Shown here piece by piece: positions 1 through 10,590 of a DNA stretch of 28,208 nucleotides. The stretch comes from Saccoglossus kowalevskii (lineage: Eukaryota; Hemichordata; Enteropneusta; Harrimaniidae): contig NW_003116949.1 of the NCBI RefSeq assembly GCF_000003605.2, positions 114,802 to 143,009 of the forward strand, read 5' to 3'. Each line of letters begins with the position of its first letter. The stretch's first letter is position 1. The notes beneath the pieces were generated by a model. The model ran no database searches, was not told the origin of the DNA, and saw only the letters and a list, made by a program, of their open reading frames with translations. The position numbers and the translations under genes were made by a program.

Positions 1-934
1 CGTAGTGTGACAACATCTGATCGAATGACTACAATTGCATTCAGGTGACTCACCTCTGATGGCATTTAATTAGAGATCACCTTACAAATTCTGTAATGCA
101 AGTTATGACTTGTTGTTGATTCAACAAGACCTGAACATGATTTGTAAATTATCTAATTAGTCAGATGTAGTTAGAGGGGATGTACTTACAAGACTGATTA
201 TTTTAACTTTTGCCAGGGCACCGCCCTATGATTTACAATAAAGGAGTGCATCACCTGCCTACCTACCTACCAGGGTATAGTGTGATAGATATTTGGTGAA
301 CTACATGATTGTAATACAATGTTCTGTGAACTAGTGACGTAGTGTAATTCAATTCTCTGTACCATTTATATTGCACTACTTATATTGGCAAATTTTGCTT
401 TAGCCCACACTTGATGCTCAATACTTAAGTTTGTTTTAGTTCAAATGTGAAGTGAAAATCAATGCTATTCAGCAATTCGATATTGACGCTATTTTTAAAT
501 GAGTGACCCAAACTAAAAGTGTCTAGACATAAAAAACACTGGCTCAAAAGCAGTGTTCTCACTAGTGAACTTGATCTGGATTCAGAAATAGTTAATATTC
601 TATGTTTATGGAAGGATTATTGCCACTGTGTTCATGTACTGATTCTTAAATCACATCCTCATTCATGAATGTGCTGAAGTATCAAATCCCTGATGGTGAC
701 ATTACCAGAGAAAAAGTTGGATGAATATTTTCATAAACATAGCATCCTTTTGTAAAATTGCATGTCAAATGCTATTCCTAAAAATGAATAAAATTCAGTT
801 GTCTTTTTTTATGGAAAATCATTGTGAAATCACCTAATTACATGTATTATTGCAAAACAAAACAAAAATTCAGCTTAGGCTCTATAATTTCTTGAATGAC
901 AACTACAGTGGTATTATCACATGGTTTTCTAGAC

Positions 935-1144
935 TACTGTAAAATACTGTATTTTCTCTTGGAATTGATTTTCGCTATTTTCGCTGGAGGAATGATTCAG
1001 TGAAAATAAAAACCAGCGAATGTACCTCTTTCCTATATTTTACATTCAACTTGTCAAAAATCAGTGAAAATAAATTCAATACAAAACACCCAAAAAGTCT
1101 TTTCAACAAAAATTAATTCCAGCTAAAATAAAGTATGTTACAGT
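935..1144 (+). mobile_element. MITE family A, copy 1 (diverged)
   Basis: The copy starts TACTGTAAAATACTGTATTTT and ends near AAAATAAAGTATGTTACAGT. Its ends are imperfect reverse complements, and its interior matches copy 3 at 23763-23974 in the same orientation (shared segments include ATGATTC-GTGAAAATAAAA, CCTATATTTYACATT and CCCAAAAAG-CTTTT). It is non-coding and ~210 bp long. The terminal CTGT next to TA fits a Tc1/mariner-type TA-target MITE; that assignment is inference. It is the most diverged of the three copies, especially at the left end. Confidence 0.75.
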
Positions 1145-1816
1145 TTCTGGTGCTAGATGTTCTACATACCAGTAATTTCAATCACCATATTTGTTTGGTG
1201 TTGGTTTTGGTACCACTAAATTCATTTTGACACACAATTAGCATGCATCCAGTTAAATCTGGGCTTTCTAAACAGACTGTGATACAAAAAAGTGGGCACA
1301 TACTGACTAGGCTGAGGATCAAACCCATGCTGATTCGGGTCAAGTTTGCTAGTTATATTACAAGGCTTAGTTGGAAAGACAAGGCAATGCAGCTGAGCTC
1401 AGCTCATATTGAACTGTGTTGAGCTGAATTGATTTCCTCTGTACATAGAATATTTCTTTCATGTAATCATGGCCAATAAAAATTACTAAGAAAACATCCG
1501 TTTCTAATTGAGTTGCTGTTTTAAACAAACTCCAGACTATAGAGGCAACCTTTGGCATTATGTTGAACTGACATAAGGATGGTATAGGTTTTTTTTTATG
1601 AGTACTGAAGTCAACTTGTTTACTGTCGAGACCTGTTTGTTTCCATTTATCTCAACTGGACCATATGTGCCCTGGCATGTGAATACCATCAGCACACTCC
1701 TAAATATTTTGAGACATATATAGTTGAGTCACCTGTATGGTGAATTCTCACTGATTGTACATGAGGCGATATTTTCAAGACTCCTCCCCCTTCTCCTTTA
1801 GCTTACTGTCTCCAAC

Positions 1817-1847
1817 CAAAGACTATAGAGAAGATCTATAGTCTTTG
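1817..1847. repeat. Perfect 12-bp inverted repeat (hairpin)
   Basis: CAAAGACTATAG at 1817-1828 and CTATAGTCTTTG at 1836-1847 are exact reverse complements separated by a 7-base spacer (AGAAGAT). The surrounding sequence (TCCAAC before, CTCCAAC after) is also partly symmetric as a direct repeat. It may be a tiny foldback element or a remnant of one; no function can be read from it. Confidence 0.8.
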
Positions 1848-4188
1848 CTCCAACTCACTCTATCTTTTTTGATTCCCAACTTTGTTTAGTTTGCATTTGG
1901 ATCATTCTGTTCATGAAGATCAATGCTACTACAATGAAGATCAATGCAGTACTAAAGGTTCATAGATCAAAAAATGAATTAATATAATCAATACACAGAC
2001 ATGCTATCAGTTTTTGCTAATATATTTTTGTATAAGATAAAATTAATTTTCAGGCTTATTTCAAGTTATCAAATAGGTATTTTTGAAAACTGAAGGGAGT
2101 GGTTGTTGCAATGCCTTGTATTCCGTTCTAGGTTCTATACAATGTATACAACACATGTGAAAAAAACATTGTTTGTACACAAAGAAAAATTGAATATGAA
2201 CACTGCACCACCACTACCATGCATGAATGCACCATTCCTATGCTTAATATATGTTTAATTATGTGTGACATGTGTAATATAAATATATAATATTTATAAC
2301 TCTTGGTATAAATACAGTTTTTTTGTTCCAAAAATATCTAGTATAGTAAAGTTGTTATTAAAAGCATACAGCAAATGTGCCTCCTTGACTTTTGCTGAAA
2401 TTTATACTGTGTTTTGTCATAATAAATTATTAATTGGATCACAGTATGTGACATGATTAATTAATTTAGAGTATTTCACTCTCAGGAAATCCAAGATGAT
2501 CATCCTAGTGAAGAAACTTTTTATATTGTTATTGATTCCTGGAATTCCAAACTATTTCTCAGTAGTGTTTGTTCCGGTTCTACCTCTACAGTATTTGGTA
2601 TATTAGTTTTACATATGCTAACATAAACAATGTGTGTATCTGTTTGAAAAATGAAGTTTTGATGATCCAGTAGACATTAAATACAACATACGATTTCTGT
2701 GCACTTCTAAAAAATATGTTATTTCATATACTGCTGAAATAAAAAATCATCACAACTTCAAGTTTCATTATAGTTATAGATCATTTTTTCTAAATGCCAG
2801 GTTTTGATAATACTTCAGATCTGAAATATCGGTATATAATTTGTTCACCCCAGGTATGGTTATAGGCAAAAAATAGAATTGCCTTTGTAAAAATTTGATT
2901 GAAATAAAAAACAGTGCTCAGTCTGTAGCCAAAGATTGTAGTCTATTTTGTTGTTGATTATTTATAGGTAGTTTGTAATTTATCTGTTAATTTTCAATGA
3001 AAATTAGACAGGATTGTGAAGATTTTGCTTGTCAAATGAAATGTTGTACCTGTCTTAAATGTGGAGTGTTTGTCAAAAATGACAAGCAGACAAGTTGCAG
3101 ATTAAAAGACTGATTGCAGGTACATGTGTGTTTGTGTCTTATTTGTGGGATAACAAAATTTAATGTGATATCAGTTCAGTTTTGTGAGAGAAGAAAGAGA
3201 AGTTATAAAGTTCTTCGATGATCTCATTATATCACAATGGGTTATCAGCTAGTGTCATCACTGCAGGACATTTGTTGTCAGGCATACATGCTGTTTGCTA
3301 AAATTATAGAAAGATGTAAACAGATGTATAGTGCTGTGACCTGTACACTTGTGTAAACACTGTTTTTGTGGGTAAAACTGAAAAAAGCTGTCTAAAAGGA
3401 TGTACGAATTTTCATAGCTGTATTCACTAACTTGATGAGACTACATTAACCCCCTAATACTGGTTCTCATTATACATTGTCAGGCATCTACCATAAGTCT
3501 TCACATTTTTGTTTAAAATCAGAACTCACCACACATGATTTAATAAGCACAGTATCATGGTTACTGGTATAAATGTAAACATTGAGTGTTGTAAAATGTA
3601 ATTTATTTGTTTTCTACAAATTTCATCAAAGTGATAACAAATAACAGCAATTTAATCAATAAATAAAATGGTAAAGTTGATCAGTTCTGTCTTCCAATTA
3701 TCTTACACAGCTGGTAATAACTGTTGTTGCCCACATGTTTTATCCATGTGAGTTTTTGTATAAAGGTTTTAAACATCTGGTAATTGGTTGAAACTTAAGA
3801 AAAGAATTATTTAGATAGTTTACTTGAAGCCATCACCATACTTTGAAATTTTATTCTATTCTATTCAACTTGCCTGTCTGCTTACAGTAGCAATGTGCTT
3901 TGCAGCTAGTGGTTGTGAGTTCTGTACGTACGTATGTGTGCATGTTTTATGTTCATAATATCTGTACTTAGGGTACATTTTATTATATTTTAGAAACAAA
4001 ATTGCAGCTATGGAATGATCAATTAAACAAATTATTCTTTCTTGCTACTGTGCCTGGCACGTCATTGAGTTTGTATGTCGTTTTTACCTTTTTAATTTTT
4101 AAAGAACAGAAAATGCAAAATGAGTACTTGAACTACGTTTGGAAGAATACTAAAGACATTATATATATATAACATCTTTATTGTCATA

Positions 4189-4398
4189 TACTGTGGAATA
4201 CTTTATTTTCGCTGGAATTAATTTTTGCTGAAAAGGCTTTTTGGGCGTTCTGTATGGAATTTATTTTCACTCATTTTTGATGAGTTGAGTGTGAAATATT
4301 GGAAAAAAAGTATATTCGCTTGATTTTATTTTCACGATATCATCTCTTCCGCGATAATAACGAAGATAAATTCCAAGCGAAAATAAAGTATTCTACAT
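4189..4398 (-). mobile_element. MITE family A, copy 2 (inverted relative to copies 1 and 3)
   Basis: It begins TACTGTGGAATACTTTATTT and ends AAAATAAAGTATTCTACATTA, giving ~35-bp inverted termini with the shared core TTTTCGCTGGAATTAATTTT. The interior contains AAGGCTTTTTGGGCGTT, which is the reverse complement of the AACGCCCAAAAAGCCTT segment of copy 3, so this copy lies in the opposite orientation. It is non-coding and TA-flanked on the left; the right end is slightly degraded. Confidence 0.85.
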
Positions 4399-4450
4399 TA
4401 TTACATTAACAAAACCTTTGGGAATTGAAAGAAAAGCTTCCCAAATTTAC

Positions 4451-4480
4451 TATGTGTGTGTGTGTGTGGGGGGGGGGGGG
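4451..4480. repeat. TG dinucleotide tract followed by a 13-G run
   Basis: About eight TG units run directly into 13 consecutive G residues at 4468-4480. This is a simple-sequence repeat in non-coding DNA. The G-run length is prone to sequencing error and to slippage. Confidence 0.95.
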
Positions 4481-4742
4481 TATTGTTGCCAGTATATTCA
4501 TACTTGTACATCTGCTGTTTTGCAGCTTCAGTGTTAAGTTTATCAACACAGCACTAATATAAACAGTTGAACTCTAGTTTGCACACTGCCTGGTACCAGA
4601 GAGTCAATATTACATGAAGAAAACCACCCACAGTGCCAGCACTGGTATTTGACCATGGTCTAAATTGTTTCACCTCCTCCTACTTTACAATTTCATTTTA
4701 TGATCCATATTAATTTTCACATCTTTGTATTTTGTATTGTAG

Positions 4743-4856
4743 AAAAACACTCATCCATCAATAGTTTCCGGTGATAAAGTAAGAGAAGCCATTGGCAGAG
4801 AATTGAATGACCTTAATTCACAGCTAGCTAAGTCTAGGAGTCTTCTTACATCTCTG
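4743..4856 (+). CDS. Gene 1, exon a (38 codons, phase 0 to 0)
   Basis: The acceptor is TTGTATTGTAG and the donor is CTG|GTAAGT, close to consensus. Only one of the three frames is open across the exon; it reads KNTHPSIVSG at the start and ends SRSLLTSL. The segment is rich in charged and leucine residues with a helix-like spacing (REAIGRELNDLNSQLAKSR), so it may be a short coiled coil or amphipathic helix. It has no start codon in good context, so it is an internal exon and the gene begins upstream, probably outside the window. Confidence 0.8.
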
Positions 4857-6116
4857 GTAAGTTGTACAGAAATTTCTTTCTATGCCATTCTGTCTATGTA
4901 ATATCCTGCATAAAATGCCTACTCCCATATATCTCTCACAGGGCAAACTGAAGGCAGTCTCTTGTAAGCCCATTGAAAAGTTATTACAATTTGTCTGGTA
5001 TGGTAAAGTGATCACAGGATACAAATCTGTAAATGAGTTGAAAGAATTAATCAGTGTTTCTTTTATTTGAAGCTTTCCTAGTCCACTTTTGATTATTTGA
5101 ACTTCATAATAAATACACCTGAATATTCTATTTCAACACCTTTGCTATTTGTCTCAAATATATAAACACATTGAAAATTATGTTTGGATTTATCCAGAAA
5201 TTCCACACCTTTAATCTTTTTAAGTGCAGTTCCATCTGTTGGGAAAACACTAAATGTAATTCACTTTATTTGATGTTTATTGTGTTTGTTATTATCTTCC
5301 ACATAATTAAAAATAAGCTAATATTGATACGATTAAAATAGTAAAATCAGAATTCAATGAATCTGCACATTTACATTTAAAAAGTTAAAAACACTTTTTA
5401 TAACTAAAATCTTACATAAGTCTACATATAGGCAAAATACAAATCCTATATCATTTTAATGCATATTCCTGTTACATTAACACAGTAGAAAAGTCTTAGT
5501 AGAAAATACTGGCAGCGTTTACAATTACTAGAAAAGGTATTTTTTGTGAGTCTGCACTTAAGTGTATTTCATTAAACACAGCCTAGAGTGTCAGGTGGAT
5601 TTGTGTGCTTACCTTTCCATTGTAATTGAAACCATCATTAGGCAGAATGACTTGATTGCCTTGGGGCACAAAGTACATGTACAGGAAATACCAGGGGTAG
5701 TAATACTTCACTGCATATGAGAATTGTATGTGTACATTGTGTGTAGGCAATCTATTTTTTTCAGAAACTTTTACGTATTGGAAACTTAACTATTCTGAAA
5801 ATTTGTCAACAAGTGTATAATCCTGTACTGCCTGACTATTTGCGTTACTGTATGTGTTCAGTCATGTGATTCTATTACCATCACAAACTTATTGCTCCAC
5901 CTAATGTAATATGTAAACAAATGAAATAATTTGGATGTGCCACAAATTTCAAGTCAGGTTTGTCTGAATGCAAATACTGCTTTTTGCCGAATGCTAAATT
6001 CTTTTCTTTTCATTTTGTTTCTGTGCCTGATATGCAATGTATTTCTATTTGCAAGCTTCACTTTTCATTTCGGCTTGCAGCATATTAACTTTTAAATTGT
6101 CTCATCAATCTTACAG
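4857..6116 (+). other. Intron a-b of gene 1
   Basis: A 1260-base AT-rich intron from GTAAGT to TTACAG. I see no repeat element or conserved-looking element in it. A read-through frame at 4882-5070 is open but lacks splice signals and is not taken as coding. Confidence 0.75.
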
Positions 6117-6243
6117 AATGCTGATGATGGCATTTTAAAAAGTATAGAAGTGTCTTCACTAGAGAAAATAAAGAATGAACTGAAATCAGAATATCATATC
6201 CCATCTTCCATCAACTATGCAAAATATTCTACTTCATTACTAG
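6117..6243 (+). CDS. Gene 1, exon b (127 nt, phase 0 to 1)
   Basis: The acceptor is CTCATCAATCTTACAG and the donor is CTAG|GTAAGC. The frame continuing from exon a is open and reads NADDGILKSIEVSSLEKIKN, ending in KYSTSLL plus one base of a split Asp codon (G|AT) completed by exon c. The EVSSLEKIKNELKSEY stretch is charged and helix-like, extending the coiled-coil-like character of exon a. A MITE-derived fragment starts ten bases after the donor. Confidence 0.85.
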
Positions 6244-6859
6244 GTAAGCTACATACTGTATAGGACTGAATTATCCTCTGGGTTTTATTTTCACTTAATT
6301 ATTTCACTGACAGCTAAATGGGCTAAATTAAACCAGCAAGTATATTGTATTGTGTTGTAACAAACTTGTCTCGTGAATATCCCTGCGCCTTCTACAGCAT
6401 CTGCATTTATGAATGTGTCTAATGTTTGAGGACCTGTACATAACATGTTTCTCTGTATTTACGTGCAAATGAATTTATGGGGTATCTGTCTATAAATTTC
6501 TGGGGTTTTTAATGTGTCAGAATATTTTTAACATTTCCACTCTCTGGTAGTTTAGCTTATAACAGAAACAACAACAGTATATGGTTATCTGTATTTCACC
6601 ATATCTGATTATTTAACCTCTTCATATCATGCAGTGTTTCACCAAGGATGTGCAATTGAGAATTTGAATTGTGAATAGCGACTTGTATTCCATGATATAT
6701 GCCTGTATTCACTGTCAATATCTGTCAAGTCACACAACTTGAAGCTTGTTCTGATTTACTTTGGTTATTTGAGATTGCAGCTTTAAAAATTCCAATATGT
6801 GTCCAGTACAATATGCTGCAAATAAAAATAGTTTCATTTCCATTTTTTTCTTCTTTCAG
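6244..6859 (+). other. Intron b-c of gene 1
   Basis: A 616-base intron ending in a strong pyrimidine-rich acceptor (TTTTTTTCTTCTTTCAG). Its 5' end contains a degenerate family B MITE fragment (6254-6345). The rest is AT-rich with nothing else recognised. Confidence 0.8.
6254..6345 (-). mobile_element. MITE family B fragment
   Basis: It starts TACTGTATAGG and continues with segments matching the reverse complement of the right end of the family B element at 23704-24128: AATTAT, CTG-GTTTTA, TTATTTC-CTGAC and GCTAAATTAAA occur in the same order and spacing. Only one end is present. It lies directly downstream of the exon b donor, so any earlier intronic sequence there has been displaced. Confidence 0.6.
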
Positions 6860-7370
6860 ATGCACTCACTTTGGATGACATATCTAAACCGAGGGATACG
6901 CCAAGAAATAATTTATTGGATCTAGCCTCATCTCTCTCATCAACAAATGCATTGGTACCTCCTCCACCTTCCAAATCTAACAGGCTATTTCTAACTGTGA
7001 CTAGTGACAGATTGAACAAATCCTGTCCTAATCTAGGTGAAAGAGACTCACTCAATGTATCAACAGCATCAACACAAACTGAAACATCTGATTCATTGAG
7101 TGTATCACAGATTAGTGACCTTGTATCAAGTGAACAAGACACATCATACTTTTCAGATTTTCAAACCAGCATTGACACTCATCCAGAGTCTCCAAAAATT
7201 CAGGTTCCTAGTGTCTTTGATGACAGTGATAATTCTTCTTATCATACTCTCCCACGGACTGATAATTCAATTGCTGGTGTGGAAGCATCTAGCAGTCTGT
7301 CTACAGAGGAGTATCCATCACTTGTGACATCATCTATACCAATTGAAGGCTATTCATCTGATGATCAACA
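6860..7370 (+). CDS. Gene 1, exon c (511 nt, the longest exon, phase 1 to 2)
   Basis: The acceptor is TTCTTCTTTCAG and the donor is CAACA|GTAAGT. The open frame encodes ~170 residues starting DALTLDDISKPRD and ending EGYSSDDQ. About a third of residues are Ser or Thr, with many Asp and few hydrophobic clusters, so this is likely a disordered, phosphorylatable linker. PPPP lies at model residues 114-117 (candidate EVH1/WW/SH3 ligand). ASTQTET at about 150-156 has the TQT core used by dynein light chain LC8 ligands. The antisense frame over 6834-7142 is a shadow of this exon. The Ser-rich make-up and absence of a domain prevent a family call. Confidence 0.92.
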
Positions 7371-8474
7371 GTAAGTTTAATTTAATTCTTATTGTATACA
7401 ATACTTAGATAATCAATTAACTATTTATTTTACCTAAAACAGTAACATAGCAACCAGAGAACTAAAAAAAATCATCAGGTGATATGAAATCTGGAAAACT
7501 AACCTACGATTGGCAGTCCATGCATTCTTCTTTTTGACCTGGTGATCAAGTAATTTCAAATAAATTTGTAAATATTGACAGCAGGGGATTTTTAAATACC
7601 AAAACAAATTGTCCAGAGTTAAATGTATAGACATTAAGGCTTTGGGAGCCAATGGTTATTTGCTTTTAAACATAATAGCATAATACAAAAGTCAATATGT
7701 CACACAGCAGACAGCTTGATCTTGTGGAGTGGTTTTATCATAGATTTGTAAATCTCTCAGTATTGCTGGGTTTGAATCACAGACTGCAGATGATTTACAA
7801 CAGGTACAGATCACTGTGTGGCCAAATCCCATGTTTGGTAGGTTGAACACCAAAAGGAGATCAACCTGTATTCTTGTTGAGTTTATGAACTTCCTACTAG
7901 CTACTTGGTTTGACCTGGTTGATGCAAGGGTATAACCATTTTTTGCACTACCATTAATGATAGGAAGATGGTCATGCGCCCATGTTATGTCATTTCAAAC
8001 ATGGAATATAGATTTTTTGGCATAATGCGAATGATTTAAATTGTTTACAACTTGTGCAGAAAATTATTATTGTCATTCAATATCCAGAACTATCACTTTC
8101 TAAAAAAAAGTTATGCACAACCTCAAATTTAGTTCAAGCAATTCTGACAAATCACACAGGAATACAATTGTATGTGAACATCTTTATTTCATTATTACTT
8201 AGAAAAATGAAACTAATAAGTATGTAATATAGAAATTCTAGCATGTTTCTGAAATTGAAAAACTGAAAGAACAGTGCAATTTTGAATGTCCTGAAGCCAT
8301 GAACAAATCAAATTTTGTAAATGTCTGCATTAAAATAGCTAGTATTGAAAAAAAAAATAACAACACTGATTTTGAAAGCATAAATCCTGTGATAGATGTA
8401 CAACTGGGTAAACCATCTAGAAAATATGTTTTCATGTGATGCGATAACTTATTGTAATATTCTATTATTTTCAG
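7371..8474 (+). other. Intron c-d of gene 1
   Basis: An 1104-base intron from GTAAGT to TTATTTTCAG. It carries a tRNA-like A-box/B-box arrangement at 7711-7790 that may be a SINE head, listed separately. The remaining sequence is AT-rich and shows no exon-like frame with splice signals. Confidence 0.75.
7711..7790 (+). repeat. Possible tRNA-derived SINE head
   Basis: TGTGGAGTGG at 7723-7732 resembles a pol III A box and GGTTTGAATCA at 7769-7779 resembles a B box (GGTTCGAATCC), with tRNA-like spacing. A small hairpin (AGATTT/AAATCT) sits where an anticodon arm would be, but it does not form a proper 5-bp stem with a 7-base loop and no acceptor stem closes, so it is not a functional tRNA. Without a second copy in the window the SINE call stays tentative. 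Confidence 0.3.
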
Positions 8475-8616
8475 AACTTGCGAATTATCCAGCATGTCAA
8501 TCAGACATCCACCATTATCATCTACCAGAGTATCATCAATAAATAAAGACAATCCAACTACATTGACCAATGGTAGTAAAACCAAACCAAAACCAAAGTT
8601 ACCACAATGGCAACAG
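8475..8616 (+). CDS. Gene 1, exon d (142 nt, phase 2 to 0)
   Basis: The acceptor is TTATTTTCAG and the donor is CAACAG|GTATGG. The first base completes a Gln codon from exon c, and the frame then reads TCELSSMSIRHPPLSSTR and ends KTKPKPKLPQWQQ. The basic KTKPKPK stretch leads into the Trp-containing motif that is completed by exon e (P294, W296, then E-L-L and R-R). If the intron is retained, translation continues 19 codons to a stop at 8674-8676. Confidence 0.88.
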
Positions 8617-10334
8617 GTATGGTCAATTGCTCCATCTTGTACTCATTCTAGTGATGCAACATGGAAATGCTTTTAGTCCTAGTTCATTGCAGACAGCTGT
8701 TTATAGTGTTGCAGGAATTCATGGGTGTGGTGTAGTTTAGTTCTCTGGATGCTCCTGACAAGTGACTGCTTCTAACGTCTATCTATTTTTTTAGCATATT
8801 GTGCATGCCTTTTTTGTATGAATATGATTTATGTGAAAAACCAGCAACAATTCAAAGAAAACGAACAGATTAAAAAGTATTTTAGGGAAAATGGTTCAGT
8901 GTATGTTGCTGCTTTAAAGCGAAGGGGTTTCAGTTGTGCACATGTGGGGAATTGTTTAAGCGACAATAACAATGTACGATTAAATCGCAAAGGCTCATGG
9001 GTAGTTGCTTGTTTGTAAACAACAACATGGTATGGCCATCTACTCAGTTGATGTTCGATGTTCAAGGGAAGTATTTTATATTTATTATTTTTCATCGTTT
9101 TATATCTGATTCAGTTTGTTTTACATATTTTATTTGTAATGTTTATAATACTACTTTTTTATATTTTCATTCATTCATAATTTTAATTTTGGTTTTTAAT
9201 TTAAATTTGTTATGTGTTTGAGTTCTCACTATCACTATTCTAATAACCAACTTTATTGGAACTTATATTTGCTCTATTAGAAGCGCATCTTCAATAGAAG
9301 TGCATATGAATTAAAAATCACATTTGTTGTATACTGAAGAATTTAAATATTACTTATAAATTTTTTTTACCATAGAAACACACTTGCTACTAACAGAGCA
9401 AATACGATATATTGTATTTAGAGTAAGCCCACTATAGTGCGAATATTGTCAATTGTACAGTACATATTACTATTACTTATTCCGGGTATAAAATTGTATG
9501 ATTGAAAATAAGTCAATAAAAAAGTTATTCTTTCCAAGTTTATTTCATCATTTTTGGGTTTTTCTAATAAACCACTGGCCTGGACAGAGCATTGTTTGAC
9601 CTCTGCAATAAATTCACTGCCACTATGTATTCATCAGTACTTTGGTTGCACTGTCCTGTCATGCATTCTTTGTGGTGTCCTCGATAACCTCATATCCTGT
9701 GTCTAGCATTCATGTCTTGTTTATACAATTTTAGCCATTCATATGTTGCTTTTTCAAGGAAAATTATCATGTTTTGATGTTAGAAAATCTGCCAAATTAT
9801 TACTCAGTAATAAATGTAATTTAATGTAGATTAAAAAAAAATAATAGTGCTTGATACTTTATTATCACCTTATTGGCAAAAAAATAAATTCTCAACACCT
9901 GTTATCACTTCTTATATACCTTGGAGTCCATATATCTCCTTTACTGTACCTGTCAGTTGTTTTGGTGGATAGTTATGTCTATTTTTGTCAGTCATTTGTT
10001 TTATGTTTTTGGTCTTGTAAATTACAGTATGTGACTATTTTCAACGGTCCATGTTTGGGTATGTTTTTTCCAATTCTCACCCAATCTTTTTGTGAAAAAA
10101 GAATTTAAAGTCTTGCCAGTAAAAGTTGTTGAGATTTTGTATTCTTGTCAATGAAACGTTGAGAATTTTAAATCTTGATTACCAAACTGAATATATATAA
10201 CAATTCTCACTGTCATTTTCTCGCTCAAGTCTCACACTATTTACAGTTCAAGTTGATGAGCAATCCTAGCAGCGAAAAGCTGTTTTACAAAGATCCATGA
10301 TTATAATTATTGTACAGTAAAATGTATGATACAA

Positions 10335-10373
10335 AATATATATATATATATATATAATAAAATATATATAATA
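10335..10373. repeat. AT microsatellite
   Basis: A nearly pure run of alternating A and T, interrupted twice by AA or TAAA, in an intron of gene 1. It lies ~220 bases before the 92-bp minisatellite. Confidence 0.95.
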
Positions 10374-10590
10374 AATTATTTGAAAGTTCATATTAAAATT
10401 GGCCAATATTTTGGAAAATATACTGAAAACAAGGCTTTTTAAAACCGGCAAGGGTGTGAGAGAAGACCTTTGGTCAGGTGAAACCCAAAAGTCACCACGG
10501 GTACTTGCAACTGTACAAAAGGATTGAACATTCCTAACATATTTAAATTTTGAAACTAGCTGAAATATAGCTCTACATTGGAACCTTGGA

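Larger units (their letters stand above)
1..4742. other. Non-coding stretch: intron or 5' flank of gene 1
   Basis: No exon with splice signals and an open frame was found here. The last bases form a splice acceptor (TTTGTATTGTAG) directly before the first recognised exon, so at least the 3' part is intron. The stretch is strongly AT-rich. Its recognisable contents are two foldback MITE copies (935-1144 and 4189-4398), a perfect hairpin at 1817-1847, a short CTAC-type repeat near 257-271, an AT run at 4161-4171 and a TG/poly-G tract at 4451-4480. A 14-bp direct duplication (ATGAAGATCAATGC, two copies 21 bp apart) lies near 1913-1947. An earlier exon could be missed because short exons cannot be ruled out by eye. 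Confidence 0.75.

Noticed and set aside
1300-1345. A minus-strand pol III B box (GGTTTGATCC) suggesting a tRNA or SINE
   Set aside because: No A box at proper distance and no tRNA fold; a single short match is weak.
4605-4660. SINE-like sequence around CAGTGCCAGCACTGG
   Set aside because: It is only a short self-complementary word (CCAGTGCTGG-like) and a poor B box; no second copy was seen in the window.
6834-7142. Minus-strand 102-codon frame
   Set aside because: It is antisense to exon c of gene 1, which has both splice sites and a longer consistent frame.
7711-7790. A functional tRNA gene
   Set aside because: A- and B-box-like motifs are present, but the acceptor stem does not pair and the anticodon arm is not a 5-bp stem with a 7-base loop.
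8818-9221. Short plus- and minus-strand frames in intron d-e
   Set aside because: There is no splice context. The acceptor-like TTTTTTTAG near 8794 leads in phase 0 to a stop after eight codons, so it does not make a coding exon continuing gene 1.
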